64,000 bases of DNA from Mucilaginibacter sp. SG564 (GCF_013149275.1 NZ_JABGNA010000006.1:372001-436000); one strand, 5' to 3'; shown: positions 23,695 to 32,590, counted from the stretch's first letter. A program made the numbers and translations. The notes: generated by a model from the sequence alone, not told the origin.

Positions 23695-24456
23695 ATGCAG
23701 AATGCAATTCGAGTGAAAGGGCTGCAAAAGTCCTATAGGCAGCTCCATGTCCTGAAAAATGTAGATTTTGAGGTGGAAAAGGGCAATATTTTTGCCTTGC
23801 TTGGCACCAACGGTGCAGGAAAAACCACCATTGTTAAGATCCTAACCACACTGCTGAAGAAAGATGGCGGGCAGGTTACCGTAAATGGATTTGATGTAGC
23901 TTCAATGCCCGCCAACGTGCGGCAATCGATCAGCCTGACAGGGCAATTCGCCGCGGTGGATGAAGTTTTGACCGGCCGGGAAAACCTGGTCATGATTGCC
24001 CGGTTACGACATCTAAGCCAGCCGCGCGAGGTAACTGATGATCTGCTGCAACGTTTCGGTTTAAGTGATGCGGCTGATCGGAGGGCTTCCACTTATTCTG
24101 GCGGTATGCGCCGCAGGCTCGATATCGCCATGAGTTTAATTGGGAACCCACAAATTATTTTCCTGGATGAGCCAACCACCGGTCTTGACCCCGAGGGACG
24201 TATTGAAGTCTGGAAAATTATTAAGGAACTGGCCGGCAGTGGTACAACGGTATTCCTCACTACGCAATATTTGGAGGAGGCAGAACAGCTTGCCAGCCGG
24301 ATTGCCATTCTTCACGAGGGTGAGATTATTGTAAGTGGCACCCTTGCCGAATTGAAAAAGCTTTTTCCACCGGCAAAGGTTGAATACATTGAAAAACAGC
24401 CGACACTGGAAGACATATTTCTTAAAATCATTGGTAATAAAAAGGAGGATAAATAA
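23695..24456 (+). CDS. ABC transporter ATP-binding protein, DrrA-like
   Basis: This 253-residue ATPase has Walker A GTNGAGKT (37-44), signature YSGGM (134-138) and Walker B IIFLDEP (154-160). A short C-terminal extension typical of the daunorubicin-resistance DrrA group follows. It powers the membrane partner encoded one base downstream. Together with the XRE-pentapeptide regulator it forms a compact operon whose products should export an amphipathic drug or lipid. The style is closer to Firmicutes and Actinobacteria than to this phylum. Confidence 0.92.
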   Translation: MQNAIRVKGLQKSYRQLHVLKNVDFEVEKGNIFALLGTNGAGKTTIVKILTTLLKKDGGQVTVNGFDVASMPANVRQSISLTGQFAAVDEVLTGRENLVMIARLRHLSQPREVTDDLLQRFGLSDAADRRASTYSGGMRRRLDIAMSLIGNPQIIFLDEPTTGLDPEGRIEVWKIIKELAGSGTTVFLTTQYLEEAEQLASRIAILHEGEIIVSGTLAELKKLFPPAKVEYIEKQPTLEDIFLKIIGNKKEDK

Positions 24457-24457
24457 A

Positions 24458-25231
24458 ATGGAAACAATTAAGATGAAGAACTACTTTTTTATAGACATGG
24501 GCGTTATGCTCATCCGCTCTATGCGTCATGTTTTCCGTAGCCTGGACACCATCATCACGGTTACCATTATGCCTATCGCCATGATGCTTTTGTTCGTTTA
24601 CGTATTAGGTGGTGCTATTAAAACCGGTACGGATAAATATGTGAATTACCTGTTGCCCGGCATACTGCTGGTTGCCATTGCAAACAGTGCAGGCTATGTA
24701 TCTTACCGCCTGTTTTTGGATAAGCAACGGGGCATATTCGAGCGCTTTCACTCCATGCCGATAGCACGGTCGGCTCCACTGTGGGGGCACATGCTCACCT
24801 CGCTTGTATCCAATGCGATCTCGCTTGTGGTGATCATTCTCGTAGCGCTTTTAATGGGGTTTCGTTCATCAGCAGGTTTTCTATCGTGGCTTGCTATAGC
24901 CGGAATACTGGCTCTGTTTACACTAACGCTAACCTGGATCGCGGCGATTGCCGGGCTATCCGCAAAATCGGTGGATGGTGCAGGAGTAATCGCCTATCCT
25001 ATCCATTTCCTGCCATTAATCAGTTCTGCATTTGTACCCACCACATCGATGCCAGCGGGTGTTAAGGCCTTTGCCGAGCACCAGCCGGTGACACCAATAG
25101 TTGAAACCATCCGCGCACTGCTTTATAATCAGCCGGTAGGCAACCAGATATGGGTAGCCCTGGCATGGTGCATTACAATTATGTTTTGTGCTTATCTCTT
25201 TGCGATGCGTGTTTATAGAAAACGGTTGTGA
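24458..25231 (+). CDS. ABC-2 type permease, DrrB-like
   Basis: The start at 24458 is chosen because the ATG is 9 bases after AAAGGAGG (24441-24448) and one base after the ATPase stop. An upstream ATG at 24380 would overlap the ATPase by 77 bases. The 257-residue product has six hydrophobic segments and the ABC-2 signature region (FERFHSMPIARSAPLWGHM). It forms an efflux pump with the DrrA-like ATPase. Such a strong Shine-Dalgarno is rare in Bacteroidota and fits recent transfer. Confidence 0.9.
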   Translation: METIKMKNYFFIDMGVMLIRSMRHVFRSLDTIITVTIMPIAMMLLFVYVLGGAIKTGTDKYVNYLLPGILLVAIANSAGYVSYRLFLDKQRGIFERFHSMPIARSAPLWGHMLTSLVSNAISLVVIILVALLMGFRSSAGFLSWLAIAGILALFTLTLTWIAAIAGLSAKSVDGAGVIAYPIHFLPLISSAFVPTTSMPAGVKAFAEHQPVTPIVETIRALLYNQPVGNQIWVALAWCITIMFCAYLFAMRVYRKRL

Positions 25232-25347
25232 AGATTATTTTTGCCGGTAGGATTACAAGGAATATCCTGGGAATGAATTTTTTAACATGTCATCCTAAAC
25301 CACACCTATCTCTCCTGAAATAGCAACTTTGAGATTAGCTTTACTCA

Positions 25348-25432
25348 TAACAAAACAGCCCGGATAGCTTATTCAACGCTAACCGGGCTGCTGATTTATA
25401 TAGATATACAAAAATTTAGGGAGAATAACCAA
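25348..25432 (-). repeat. GC-hairpin element, copy 2
   Basis: This is an 85-base direct repeat of 22438-22522. The stem CAGCCCGGATAGC/GCTAACCGGGCTG has one internal mismatch, and the tail keeps TTTAGGGAGAATAACCAA. It lies between convergent genes and may act as their terminator. With copy 1 it brackets the XRE/ABC operon. Confidence 0.7.
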
Positions 25433-25458
25433 CGCCGTGTCGAGCTTGGATAATAAAG

Positions 25459-25962
25459 TTAAAAAGAAACGCCCAATTGTAATCCCGTACCGATTGATGT
25501 TGGCTGATCATTGCCGAACCTTACCGGAAACGGAACGGAAATAAAAAAGCTGGCAACCTTACCCTTTTTAATAATCTGGTTAAATACGGGCGTTATCCCA
25601 AAGCGCCCATTGGTTTCAAAGGCCATTCGTCCGATAAAGGTAAACCCATGCCTAAAACGGAACATGGCGCCAGGATGGAATAGTACAGTGTTCACCTTTG
25701 ATATATTCTTTTCCGTGCGGATAGCTGGAGCAACTTCAAAGCTGACACCGAAATGATCGCTCTTTAAAATATTGACGCCAAAGGGAAAACCTATGGTATA
25801 AACATTCCCGAAGTTACTGGAAAACCCATTTTTTGTCCAGCTGCCAACTGGATTGAGGATACTAAAATAACCTGTTACTTTTGGATAAGTGTTGAGCTGC
25901 TGGGCGAAACCCATTCTAAAAAAAAGCAATAATAATAAGGTTGTGGTAAGGCGTTTTGGCAT
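25459..25962 (-). CDS. Small secreted beta-barrel-like protein
   Basis: This 167-residue protein has a signal peptide (MPKRLTTTLLLLLFFRMGFA, then Q). About eight alternating hydrophobic strands follow (for example HGFTFIGRMAFETNGRFG and TSIGTGLQLGVSF), with a Phe C-terminus, which suggests a small outer-membrane barrel. It starts 1 base after the ChrA stop, so it is the last gene of the chromate operon. A link to metal handling is only contextual. Confidence 0.7.
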   Translation of the reverse strand: MPKRLTTTLLLLLFFRMGFAQQLNTYPKVTGYFSILNPVGSWTKNGFSSNFGNVYTIGFPFGVNILKSDHFGVSFEVAPAIRTEKNISKVNTVLFHPGAMFRFRHGFTFIGRMAFETNGRFGITPVFNQIIKKGKVASFFISVPFPVRFGNDQPTSIGTGLQLGVSF

Positions 25963-25963
25963 A

Positions 25964-27139
25964 TTAAAGTGTTTTGATCAGGATGCCGATGATCGCGGCG
26001 AGCCCGATGATATAAGGTTCCTGTAGTTTTTTGATATAGATGAGGGCTAAAACGGCAGCTAAGCCAATCAATGCGGTTGGAATATCTATGATAGAACGCA
26101 AGCCGATAACAATAACTGAGCCGACCAAAGCGCCGATCACGGCAGCCGTGATACCATCTACAAAAGCTTTGATGCTGGTATTCTTCGCAATCTTCTTAAA
26201 TGAAGGTGCAAGGGCAACTGTAAATAAATAGCAGGGTAAAAATGTAGCTAAAGCGGCCACACAGGCGCCTGGAAACCCGGCCACCAAATAGCCGATAAAG
26301 CCGACAGTAATTACCACCGGCCCCGGCGTGATCATGGCCACAGCAACCGCGTCTATAAACTGGTGTTCGTTCAGCCAGCCAAACTCTTTGACCACGCCAC
26401 CATGCAGGAAAGGCACAATAGCCAGGCCGCTGCCAAAAACAAATGCCCCCGCTTTAGCGAAGAACCAGGCGATCTCTTGCAAGTTTTTGCCGTCGTATTT
26501 CCAGAAGCCCGTACCGACCAATATGCCTACCGGCAGAACAGAGGGCTTTTTAAGCCACTGTGGTGGTGCTTTGATAGCCATATATAAAATACCACAAGCC
26601 AGGAATAAAAGGATCTCCTCGCGTTCCGTAATGGCCGTAACGGCTATTCCGGTCACATAAAATAACCATAACAGCCATTTAGATTTCATCGCCACAGGTT
26701 CAAATTTACTGATGGACTTAATGGTTAGCTTATAGGCACTCATGGTAATAATACCAATTACAGCCGCCCCTACGCCATAGAAAACTGCCTGCATCCAGGC
26801 TAAACCACCATACAACTGGTAAGCCATCCCTAATAAGACAACCATAATAAAGGATGGCAATACAAAAGCCAGCCCGGTTAATGTGGCACCGATCAGCCGA
26901 TGATGTACAAAACCGATATAAATGCCCAATTGCGCGGCTAAGGGGCCAGGCGCCAATTGCGCTAATGCTAATCCTTCTTTATATTCTTCTTCGGTTAGCC
27001 AGCCTTTGTCTTCTACCAGATCACGGTGCATATAGCCAACTAAAGCTACCGGCCCGCCGAATCCCCAGGTACCCAGCTTCAGGAAATAAATAGTAATATC
27101 CCATAAGGAATATCCCGGTTTAATGGCCTGTTCTTTCAT
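25964..27139 (-). CDS. chrA: Chromate transporter ChrA, long form
   Basis: This 391-residue inner-membrane protein consists of two homologous chromate-transporter halves. Each starts with a glycine/phenylalanine motif (FGGPVALVGYMH in the first, FGSGLAIVPFLHGG in the second) and contains the APGP/TPGP signature (AQLAPGPLAA and AMITPGPVVI). The family exports chromate and thereby lowers its intracellular level. The ATG overlaps the stop of the DUF1259 gene, showing tight coupling. The ChrB-AraC regulator lies upstream on the same strand. Confidence 0.92.
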   Translation of the reverse strand: MKEQAIKPGYSLWDITIYFLKLGTWGFGGPVALVGYMHRDLVEDKGWLTEEEYKEGLALAQLAPGPLAAQLGIYIGFVHHRLIGATLTGLAFVLPSFIMVVLLGMAYQLYGGLAWMQAVFYGVGAAVIGIITMSAYKLTIKSISKFEPVAMKSKWLLWLFYVTGIAVTAITEREEILLFLACGILYMAIKAPPQWLKKPSVLPVGILVGTGFWKYDGKNLQEIAWFFAKAGAFVFGSGLAIVPFLHGGVVKEFGWLNEHQFIDAVAVAMITPGPVVITVGFIGYLVAGFPGACVAALATFLPCYLFTVALAPSFKKIAKNTSIKAFVDGITAAVIGALVGSVIVIGLRSIIDIPTALIGLAAVLALIYIKKLQEPYIIGLAAIIGILIKTL

Positions 27140-28128
27140 TACATCTTCATGTTGTCCATATCACCATCTTTTTTGCCCAGCACATCTAATGCCGCCCTAA
27201 AGCCCTGTGCCAGTGTAGTGGCATTACCACGGCCATAATAATGCAGGAAGATCATGTGGGGATCATCGCCCAGCATGTGATTATGCACGGCTACCACTTC
27301 GAGGTTATGCGCCCGCAGTGTTTTGATCACGCTGTTCACTTCGCCTTGCAGCATGGCTATATCCCCCGCGATGTGCGCATCATCCTGCCTGCCCGCAAAG
27401 GATGCCCAACTGTTCAACCCGATGTTGGTGGTCATTTCCACACCCATCGCCATAATCTTCAGGTCGGCCCTGCCAATGGTATACTTGTAAGTGGGGCCGT
27501 TTACGGTTCCCGTGTACCTGACAATGGCATCCAATGCCGGCAGGTCAAAGTTCTCTTTGCCGGTAATGGTAGCTGGTGCAGTTGGCGCGGGCTGGTTAGC
27601 CGGGAATAATTTACTATCCCTGATCGTATCGGCGTACTTTTTCGCTAGCTCGGCTACTGTACCGATGCCATGGATGTGCATATAAAAGATGCGTGGTTCT
27701 TCGTAAAAAAAGTGGTTATGGATAGCGGCTATCTCTAAACCGTTAGCATGGGCAGCAGAAATCAGCGGGTTAACTTCTTCCATTTGCAATACCGTGTCGC
27801 TCATCACCATCGCCGATTTGCCGTCGGCGGTTTTCTTGAACGATACCCAGCCGCCGAAACCAAAGGGAATAGGTATCGGTTCACCTTTGATCTTCATCTT
27901 GAGGTCGTTGCGTGGCAATGGTGTGGTATAAACCTGCTCGGTATCTTTATAGCTCCCTTTCTTGCCTAAAGCGGCATCAACAGCTGCTATCTCATCGGCC
28001 GTTAAAGGCGGGGTTTTACCCGGTGGCGGCGTAACTGCATTAACATAACTAACAGGCAATAGTAAAGCTGTTCCTAAAACCGCGGTGGCCTGTAAAGCTT
28101 GCCTGCGGGTGTATTGGTTTGTTTCCAT
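27139..28128 (-). CDS. Tat-exported DUF1259 protein, two tandem domains
   Basis: This 329-residue protein begins with a twin-arginine type signal (YTRRQALQATAVLG). It has two repeats of the DUF1259 domain. Each ends in a histidine-rich strand pair: IHNHFFYEEPRIFYMHIHG in the first and VHNHMLGDDPHMIFLHYYG in the second. The paired His suggest a metal site, and Tat export suggests folding with cofactor before export. Its place between a ChrB-type regulator and ChrA links it to chromate or oxidative stress. Biochemical function is unknown. Confidence 0.85.
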   Translation of the reverse strand: METNQYTRRQALQATAVLGTALLLPVSYVNAVTPPPGKTPPLTADEIAAVDAALGKKGSYKDTEQVYTTPLPRNDLKMKIKGEPIPIPFGFGGWVSFKKTADGKSAMVMSDTVLQMEEVNPLISAAHANGLEIAAIHNHFFYEEPRIFYMHIHGIGTVAELAKKYADTIRDSKLFPANQPAPTAPATITGKENFDLPALDAIVRYTGTVNGPTYKYTIGRADLKIMAMGVEMTTNIGLNSWASFAGRQDDAHIAGDIAMLQGEVNSVIKTLRAHNLEVVAVHNHMLGDDPHMIFLHYYGRGNATTLAQGFRAALDVLGKKDGDMDNMKM

Positions 28129-28191
28129 GAGGTGTATTGGTTAAAATGCAATACTACCTACTTGGTAAATCTTTAAATTGTATGGATTTGA

Positions 28192-29049
28192 CTATTTGGT
28201 ATCCTTTTTACTTTTACCACTATTCCTTTTGTAAACGGAAGGGTTTTCGCCGGTCTGCTTTTTAAATATCCGGGTAAAATGGCTCTGATCGGAAAAACCG
28301 GTGAGGTACGCAATCTCTGTGAGTGAATAATGAGTGGTATCCATTAAGCTTTTGGCTTTGTCAATGCGCAGCTTACGGATATAATCGCCAAAGGAAAGGT
28401 TATTAAAATATTTGGAGAACTCACGGGACAAGTAGGCAGGGTTGATCTCCAATTCATCAGATAGCTGTTGCAGACTCAGGGTCATATTGGTATCCAGTTG
28501 ATCCTGAATCATCTCTTTTAGTTCTTTTGCCCATTCAGGTGCTTTTTTAGACTTGCTTTGTTTGATATACTTATTAAATACTTCGAGCAGCATTTGCTCA
28601 ACCGGACCTGCCTGTGTATGTTTTAGTTGGTGCAGGTGTTTGGCCCAGCTGTACAAGCCATCATAAATGGTCATCCCCAATTCCAGCAGTTCCTGGTCGT
28701 TCTTAATATTGTAAGCTAAACCAGAAAAGATCGCTTCCAGCCCGGCAGATTGCGGTGCAAAATCATGGCGGTCAGTATCCGCGCCCCTAACAATAGCGGC
28801 TATCCTGTTTAATGCCGCGTCTTTAAGCTGGTGCTTTTTAATAAAGTAGTCGAAAGTACATTGATCTTCGTAATGGGTGTATTCCACATGAGGGAGGTCA
28901 AAAGGAGTTGCGCCCAACTCATTGGCCTTTAGCAATACTTGGTCAAACGGCACAAAAATGATCTCTGCTTCGGCGTCAATAAAGCGCCTGATCAGCCAGG
29001 GACAGGCGATGCGGTCGATCTTCGGGCGTTCACGGGTGATCCATTTCAT
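28192..29049 (-). CDS. ChrB-domain/AraC HTH fusion regulator
   Basis: This 285-residue protein has an N-terminal ChrB C-domain (about 1-130: ERPKIDRIACPWLIRRFID, then VEYTHYEDQCTFDY and VRGADTDRHD). A middle linker helix region follows, then a C-terminal AraC double helix-turn-helix (about 185-280: EINPAYLSREFSKYF, then SLTEIAYLTGFSDQSHFTRI). ChrB domains are otherwise found in chromate-resistance proteins. Here the domain appears to act as sensor for an AraC-type activator of the downstream DUF1259-chrA-barrel genes. The gap to the next gene is 63 bases. Confidence 0.88.
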   Translation of the reverse strand: MKWITRERPKIDRIACPWLIRRFIDAEAEIIFVPFDQVLLKANELGATPFDLPHVEYTHYEDQCTFDYFIKKHQLKDAALNRIAAIVRGADTDRHDFAPQSAGLEAIFSGLAYNIKNDQELLELGMTIYDGLYSWAKHLHQLKHTQAGPVEQMLLEVFNKYIKQSKSKKAPEWAKELKEMIQDQLDTNMTLSLQQLSDELEINPAYLSREFSKYFNNLSFGDYIRKLRIDKAKSLMDTTHYSLTEIAYLTGFSDQSHFTRIFKKQTGENPSVYKRNSGKSKKDTK

Positions 29050-29746
29050 TTATTACAATATTAGCGATAAATGTAATCAAGAATATTTAGCGTCTTACCA
29101 AAAGTGAGGAACGAAGCAATCTCTATGCTGTACAGGGCGGCTTTACTAAGCGTATACCCGCTCTTGGCCGCGGGAGGGCCAGTCACGTTTTTCGTTGTGG
29201 TTTGTTTTTTTGGTACTCAAGAAGGCTTCGCCGTATGTAGCCACAAAAGTAACCAAAAAGGCTTCAGCAGAAATGCTTCCTTGCGCTTACAGGCCTTTGC
29301 CCTGCAAATCGGGCAGAACCAGGGCTGCAATTATTTTACCCCACTGCGTTCGCACATCGCCCTGCGCTTCAGCAAAAACTTGCTATGCCGGCCGGTGACT
29401 AATGCCTGTGCAGTATGAGCAGATAGCCCGGGCCGCAGGCAGCGCCAATATTTTCATTTGGGATTTCGGATTTTCGATTTATTTGTATTCTTTTTGTAGA
29501 TTAGGATCTCTTGAAAATAATATGCTATAGTAAATATACAATCTTCAGAAAAAGTTAGTCATCCCCATACGCCCACCGCTAAAAACGGAGTAGCCCTCAA
29601 CGGAGTTGATCAAGGTTCAGACAATACATTAATTTCCATTGCAATATTTTCCTCAAAACCATTTGTTAATAACATAAATAGCTGTATCTTTGCAGTCCCG
29701 AAAATGCGGGGTATAATAAACGTTTAAACAATTTAATTTAAAGCAA
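29050..29746. other. 697-bp intergenic region with noncoding repeat-like block
   Basis: 29104-29460 is GC-richer than its surroundings. It holds frames without believable protein and several short inverted repeats (for example GCCCTGCAAATCGGGC near 29300). It contains AAGGCTTCGCCGT, a word that recurs at about 50047 and, degenerated, at about 42650. It looks like a dispersed repeat or decayed insert. The right end carries the ribosomal operon promoter. Confidence 0.5.
29662..29692 (+). promoter_or_regulatory. Consensus housekeeping promoter of rplM operon
   Basis: TTTG (29662-29665), exactly 19 bases, then TATCTTTG (29685-29692) match the Bacteroidota primary sigma consensus. The leader then has a small CCCG...CGGGG hairpin (about 29698-29712) before the GTG start at 29747. 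Confidence 0.9.
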
Positions 29747-30184
29747 GTGAATACGTTAAGTTACAAAACTGTCTCAGCCAACAAAAAAACCGTTAACAAA
29801 CAATGGGTTGTTGTTGACGCACAAGGCGAGATTTTGGGGCGCTTGTCTACAAAGATCGCAATGATCATTCGTGGAAAAACCAAGCCAGATTTCACCCCGA
29901 ACGTAGACTGCGGTGATAATGTAATAGTTATCAATGCAGACAAGGTAAAGTTGACCGGAAACAAATTAAGCGCTAAGCAATATGTTTCTTACACTGGTTA
30001 TCCAGGTGGTCAGCGTTTCATTTCTCCTAAGGAGTTAATGGCAAAACATCCAACACGCGTAATTGAAAAAGCGGTGCGTGGTATGTTACCTAAAAATCGT
30101 TTGGGTAAAGCATTATTTGGTAATCTGTATGTATATGCAGGTTCTGAGCATCCTCATGCAGCACAAAACCCAACAACCATTTAA
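29747..30184 (+). CDS. rplM: 50S ribosomal protein L13
   Basis: The 145-residue protein is typical for L13 (WVVVDAQGEILGRL, FTPNVDCGDNVIVINADK, GMLPKNRLG, YAGSEHPHAAQNP). It assembles early on 23S rRNA in the large subunit. The start is GTG, because the family N-terminus MNTLSYKTVSANK begins there and no ATG is close. It is first in the block rplM-rpsI-rpsB-tsf and directly follows a consensus promoter. Confidence 0.97.
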   Translation: MNTLSYKTVSANKKTVNKQWVVVDAQGEILGRLSTKIAMIIRGKTKPDFTPNVDCGDNVIVINADKVKLTGNKLSAKQYVSYTGYPGGQRFISPKELMAKHPTRVIEKAVRGMLPKNRLGKALFGNLYVYAGSEHPHAAQNPTTI

Positions 30185-30210
30185 CTTTTTATTTTTAAAG
30201 GAGAAAAAAA

Positions 30211-30597
30211 ATGCCAACAACTAACACTTCAGGCAGAAGAAAAACAGCCGTTGCCCGCATCTACCTTTCAGAAGGAAATGGTGCGATCATCGTAAACGGT
30301 AAAGATTACAAAGAGTACTTCCCAACATTGCCATTACAATACATCGTTACTCAGAGCACTGAGGTTTCTGGTTCAACCGGAAAATTTGATGTTAAAGTAA
30401 ATGTTGCAGGTGGTGGTATTAAAGGACAGGCAGAAGCCGTTCGTTTAGCTATTGCGAAAGCCATTGTTGAACTTGATCCTGAAAAGAAACCTTCACTACG
30501 CGCTAAAGGTATTATGACCCGTGACGACCGTATGGTTGAGCGTAAAAAACCAGGTCGTAAGAAAGCACGTAAGAGATTCCAATTCAGTAAACGTTAA
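30211..30597 (+). CDS. rpsI: 30S ribosomal protein S9
   Basis: This 128-residue protein has the S9 hallmarks: SGRRKTAVARIYL at the N-terminus, AGGGIKGQAEAVRLAIAKA in the middle, and the basic tail KKPGRKKARKRFQFSKR that reaches the P-site tRNA. The start has an AAAGGAG Shine-Dalgarno (30197-30203), unusual for this phylum. It is 26 bases after rplM, in the conserved L13-S9 pair. Confidence 0.97.
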   Translation: MPTTNTSGRRKTAVARIYLSEGNGAIIVNGKDYKEYFPTLPLQYIVTQSTEVSGSTGKFDVKVNVAGGGIKGQAEAVRLAIAKAIVELDPEKKPSLRAKGIMTRDDRMVERKKPGRKKARKRFQFSKR

Positions 30598-30615
30598 TCA
30601 AAGGAGGACAACAAA

Positions 30616-31476
30616 ATGGCAAGAACAACATATCAGGATTTACTGGATGCAGGTGTACACTTTGGTCACCTTACCCGCAAATGGGATCCGAAAATGTCAC
30701 AGTACATTTTCATGGAGCGCAACGGTATCCACATTATCGATTTAAATAAAACCTTAACTAAGGTTGAAGAAGCTGCTGCAGCTATAAAACAAATTGTAAA
30801 ATCAGGCCGTAAGGTATTATTCGTAGCTACAAAGAAACAAGCGAAAGATATCGTTGCCGATTATGCAAAAAGCGTAAACATGCCATACATCACCGAGCGT
30901 TGGTTAGGTGGTATGTTAACTAACTTTGCAACCGTACGTAAGTCGATCAAAAAGATGTCAAACATCGATAAATTGACTAAAGACGGTACTTACAGCAACC
31001 TTTCTAAAAAAGAGCGTCTGATGATTCAGCGTGAGCGTATCAAATTGGAAACCCTTTTAGGTGGTATCTCTGATCTGAACCGTTTACCTGCTGCATTATT
31101 CCTGATCGACGTTAAGAAAGAGCACATCGCGGTTTCTGAGGCATTAAAGTTGAACATCCCTACATTTGCTATGGTGGATACCAACTCTGATCCTTCAAAC
31201 ATCGACTTCCCGATCCCGGCGAATGATGATGCTACCAAATCAATTTCATTGATCACCAGCATTATCATCAAAGCTATCGAAGAAGGTTTAGATGAGCGCA
31301 AACGCGAAAAAGAAGACGAAGCAGAAAAAGAAGCAGCAGCTGCTAAATCAAAAGCTGATGCTCCTGAAGTAGCTGACAGAGCTGAAGGTGGTAAAAGAGC
31401 ACGCAAAACTGCTGAAGTAGCAGACGTTGTGGCTGATGCCGATACCGAAGCTCCTGCTGCCGAAACAGAAGAGTAA
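30616..31476 (+). CDS. rpsB: 30S ribosomal protein S2 with long acidic tail
   Basis: The 286-residue protein carries the S2 fold (TYQDLLDAGVHFGHLTRKW, RWLGGMLTNFATVRKSI, IDVKKEHIAVSEA, DTNSDPSNIDFPIPAND). Its C-terminal tail of about 55 residues is rich in Ala, Glu, Lys and Asp, longer than in E. coli S2. The ATG is preceded by AAAGGAGG (30600-30607). It is in operon with rpsI and upstream of tsf, as usual. Confidence 0.97.
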   Translation: MARTTYQDLLDAGVHFGHLTRKWDPKMSQYIFMERNGIHIIDLNKTLTKVEEAAAAIKQIVKSGRKVLFVATKKQAKDIVADYAKSVNMPYITERWLGGMLTNFATVRKSIKKMSNIDKLTKDGTYSNLSKKERLMIQRERIKLETLLGGISDLNRLPAALFLIDVKKEHIAVSEALKLNIPTFAMVDTNSDPSNIDFPIPANDDATKSISLITSIIIKAIEEGLDERKREKEDEAEKEAAAAKSKADAPEVADRAEGGKRARKTAEVADVVADADTEAPAAETEE

Positions 31477-31480
31477 TATT

Positions 31481-31545
31481 GAAGTCGTAAGTACGAAGTC
31501 GCGAGTCTGAAGTATTTAGACTTTGGACTTCATACTTACGACTTT
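31481..31545. repeat. Inverted repeat between rpsB and tsf
   Basis: Arms at 31481-31508 and 31518-31545 (core AAGTCGTAAGTA) pair over 28 bp with a few mismatches and a 9-base loop. It starts right after the rpsB stop. It may end or process the rpsB message, which would let tsf have its own control. Confidence 0.75.
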
Positions 31546-31699
31546 TAACTTTTATGGGCTGCGGGATTATAAGTTTATGCTTGTAATTGCAATTTACAGT
31601 CCATAGTTTTAATATTAAAAATAGTTGCAGGTTATACAGGCCAACTAATTTTGAGCCTAAACTCACAACCGATAACATAAAACTTAAAATTCAAAAAAC

Positions 31700-32551
31700 A
31701 TGTCTACAGTACAAATATCTGCAGCCGACGTAAACAAACTGCGCCAGCAAACTGGTGCCGGTATGATGGATTGCAAAAAAGCATTAACCGAAACTAACGG
31801 TGATTTTGAAGCAGCTATCGATTTTTTAAGAAAAAAAGGTGCTAAAGTTGCAGCAAGCCGTCAGGACAGAGAATCAAACGAAGGTGTTGTTATTTCACGC
31901 ACTTCTGCTGATGGTAAAACCGGTGTGATCATTGAACTAAACTGCGAAACTGATTTCGTGGCTAAAAATGCTGAGTTTATCGCTTTTGCTAACGAAATTG
32001 CAAACAAAGCGGTTGAAGCTCAACCAAAAACTATTGAAGAGCTTTATGCCCTTTCTATAGATGTTGATGCGGCTACCACTACTATTGGTGAAGCTGTTAT
32101 TGACAAAACCGGTAAAATTGGTGAAAAAATTGGTGTATCTAAATATGAAGTGATCACCGGCGAAAAAATTATCGCTTACATCCACGGTAACTTCCGTTTA
32201 GGTGTATTGGTTGCTTTAAATGCTAACCCGGCTGGTGCTGACGAGGCTGGTAAAGACGTAGCGATGCAAATTGCTGCTATGAACCCTATCGCAGTTGATA
32301 AAGACGGTGTAGATGCATCAGTAATTGAGCGTGAGCTTGAAATTGCTAAAGATGTGATCCGTGCAGAAGGCAAGCCAGAAGAAATGGTTGAAAAAATTGC
32401 TGCCGGCAAATTGAACAAATTCTATAAAGACTCAACCCTGTTAAACCAGGAGTTTGTAAAAGACTCTTCAAAAAGTGTTGCTCAGTTCCTGAGCACTATT
32501 GAAAAAGGCTTAACAGTAACCGCCTTTAAGCGAGTAGCTTTAGGAGCTTAA
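31700..32551 (+). CDS. tsf: Translation elongation factor Ts
   Basis: The 283-residue protein has the UBA-like N-terminus (VNKLRQQTGAGMMDCKKALTE) and the EF-Ts core (ELNCETDFVAKNAEFIAFAN, then YIHGNFRLGVLVALN). It is the nucleotide exchange factor for EF-Tu. The gene is 223 bases after rpsB, a gap wider than usual that holds an inverted repeat, and ends in a strong terminator. Confidence 0.97.
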   Translation: MSTVQISAADVNKLRQQTGAGMMDCKKALTETNGDFEAAIDFLRKKGAKVAASRQDRESNEGVVISRTSADGKTGVIIELNCETDFVAKNAEFIAFANEIANKAVEAQPKTIEELYALSIDVDAATTTIGEAVIDKTGKIGEKIGVSKYEVITGEKIIAYIHGNFRLGVLVALNANPAGADEAGKDVAMQIAAMNPIAVDKDGVDASVIERELEIAKDVIRAEGKPEEMVEKIAAGKLNKFYKDSTLLNQEFVKDSSKSVAQFLSTIEKGLTVTAFKRVALGA

Positions 32552-32558
32552 ATATTTT

Positions 32559-32590
32559 ATCCCCCTCGTATTAACGAGGGGGATTTTTTT
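32559..32590 (+). terminator. Terminator after tsf
   Basis: The hairpin ATCCCCCTCG...CGAGGGGGAT is followed by eight T, 8 bases after the stop codon. Confidence 0.95.

Noticed and set aside
23695..24456. DrrA-like ATPase as partner of the six tandem permeases
   Set aside because: It is 13 kb away, overlaps its own permease unit and belongs to the ABC-2 drug-export type, not the MacB/LolD type.
29104..29418. 104-codon open frame in the gap before rplM
   Set aside because: Composition is odd, no family is seen, and the block contains palindromes and repeated words; it is treated as noncoding repeat-like DNA.
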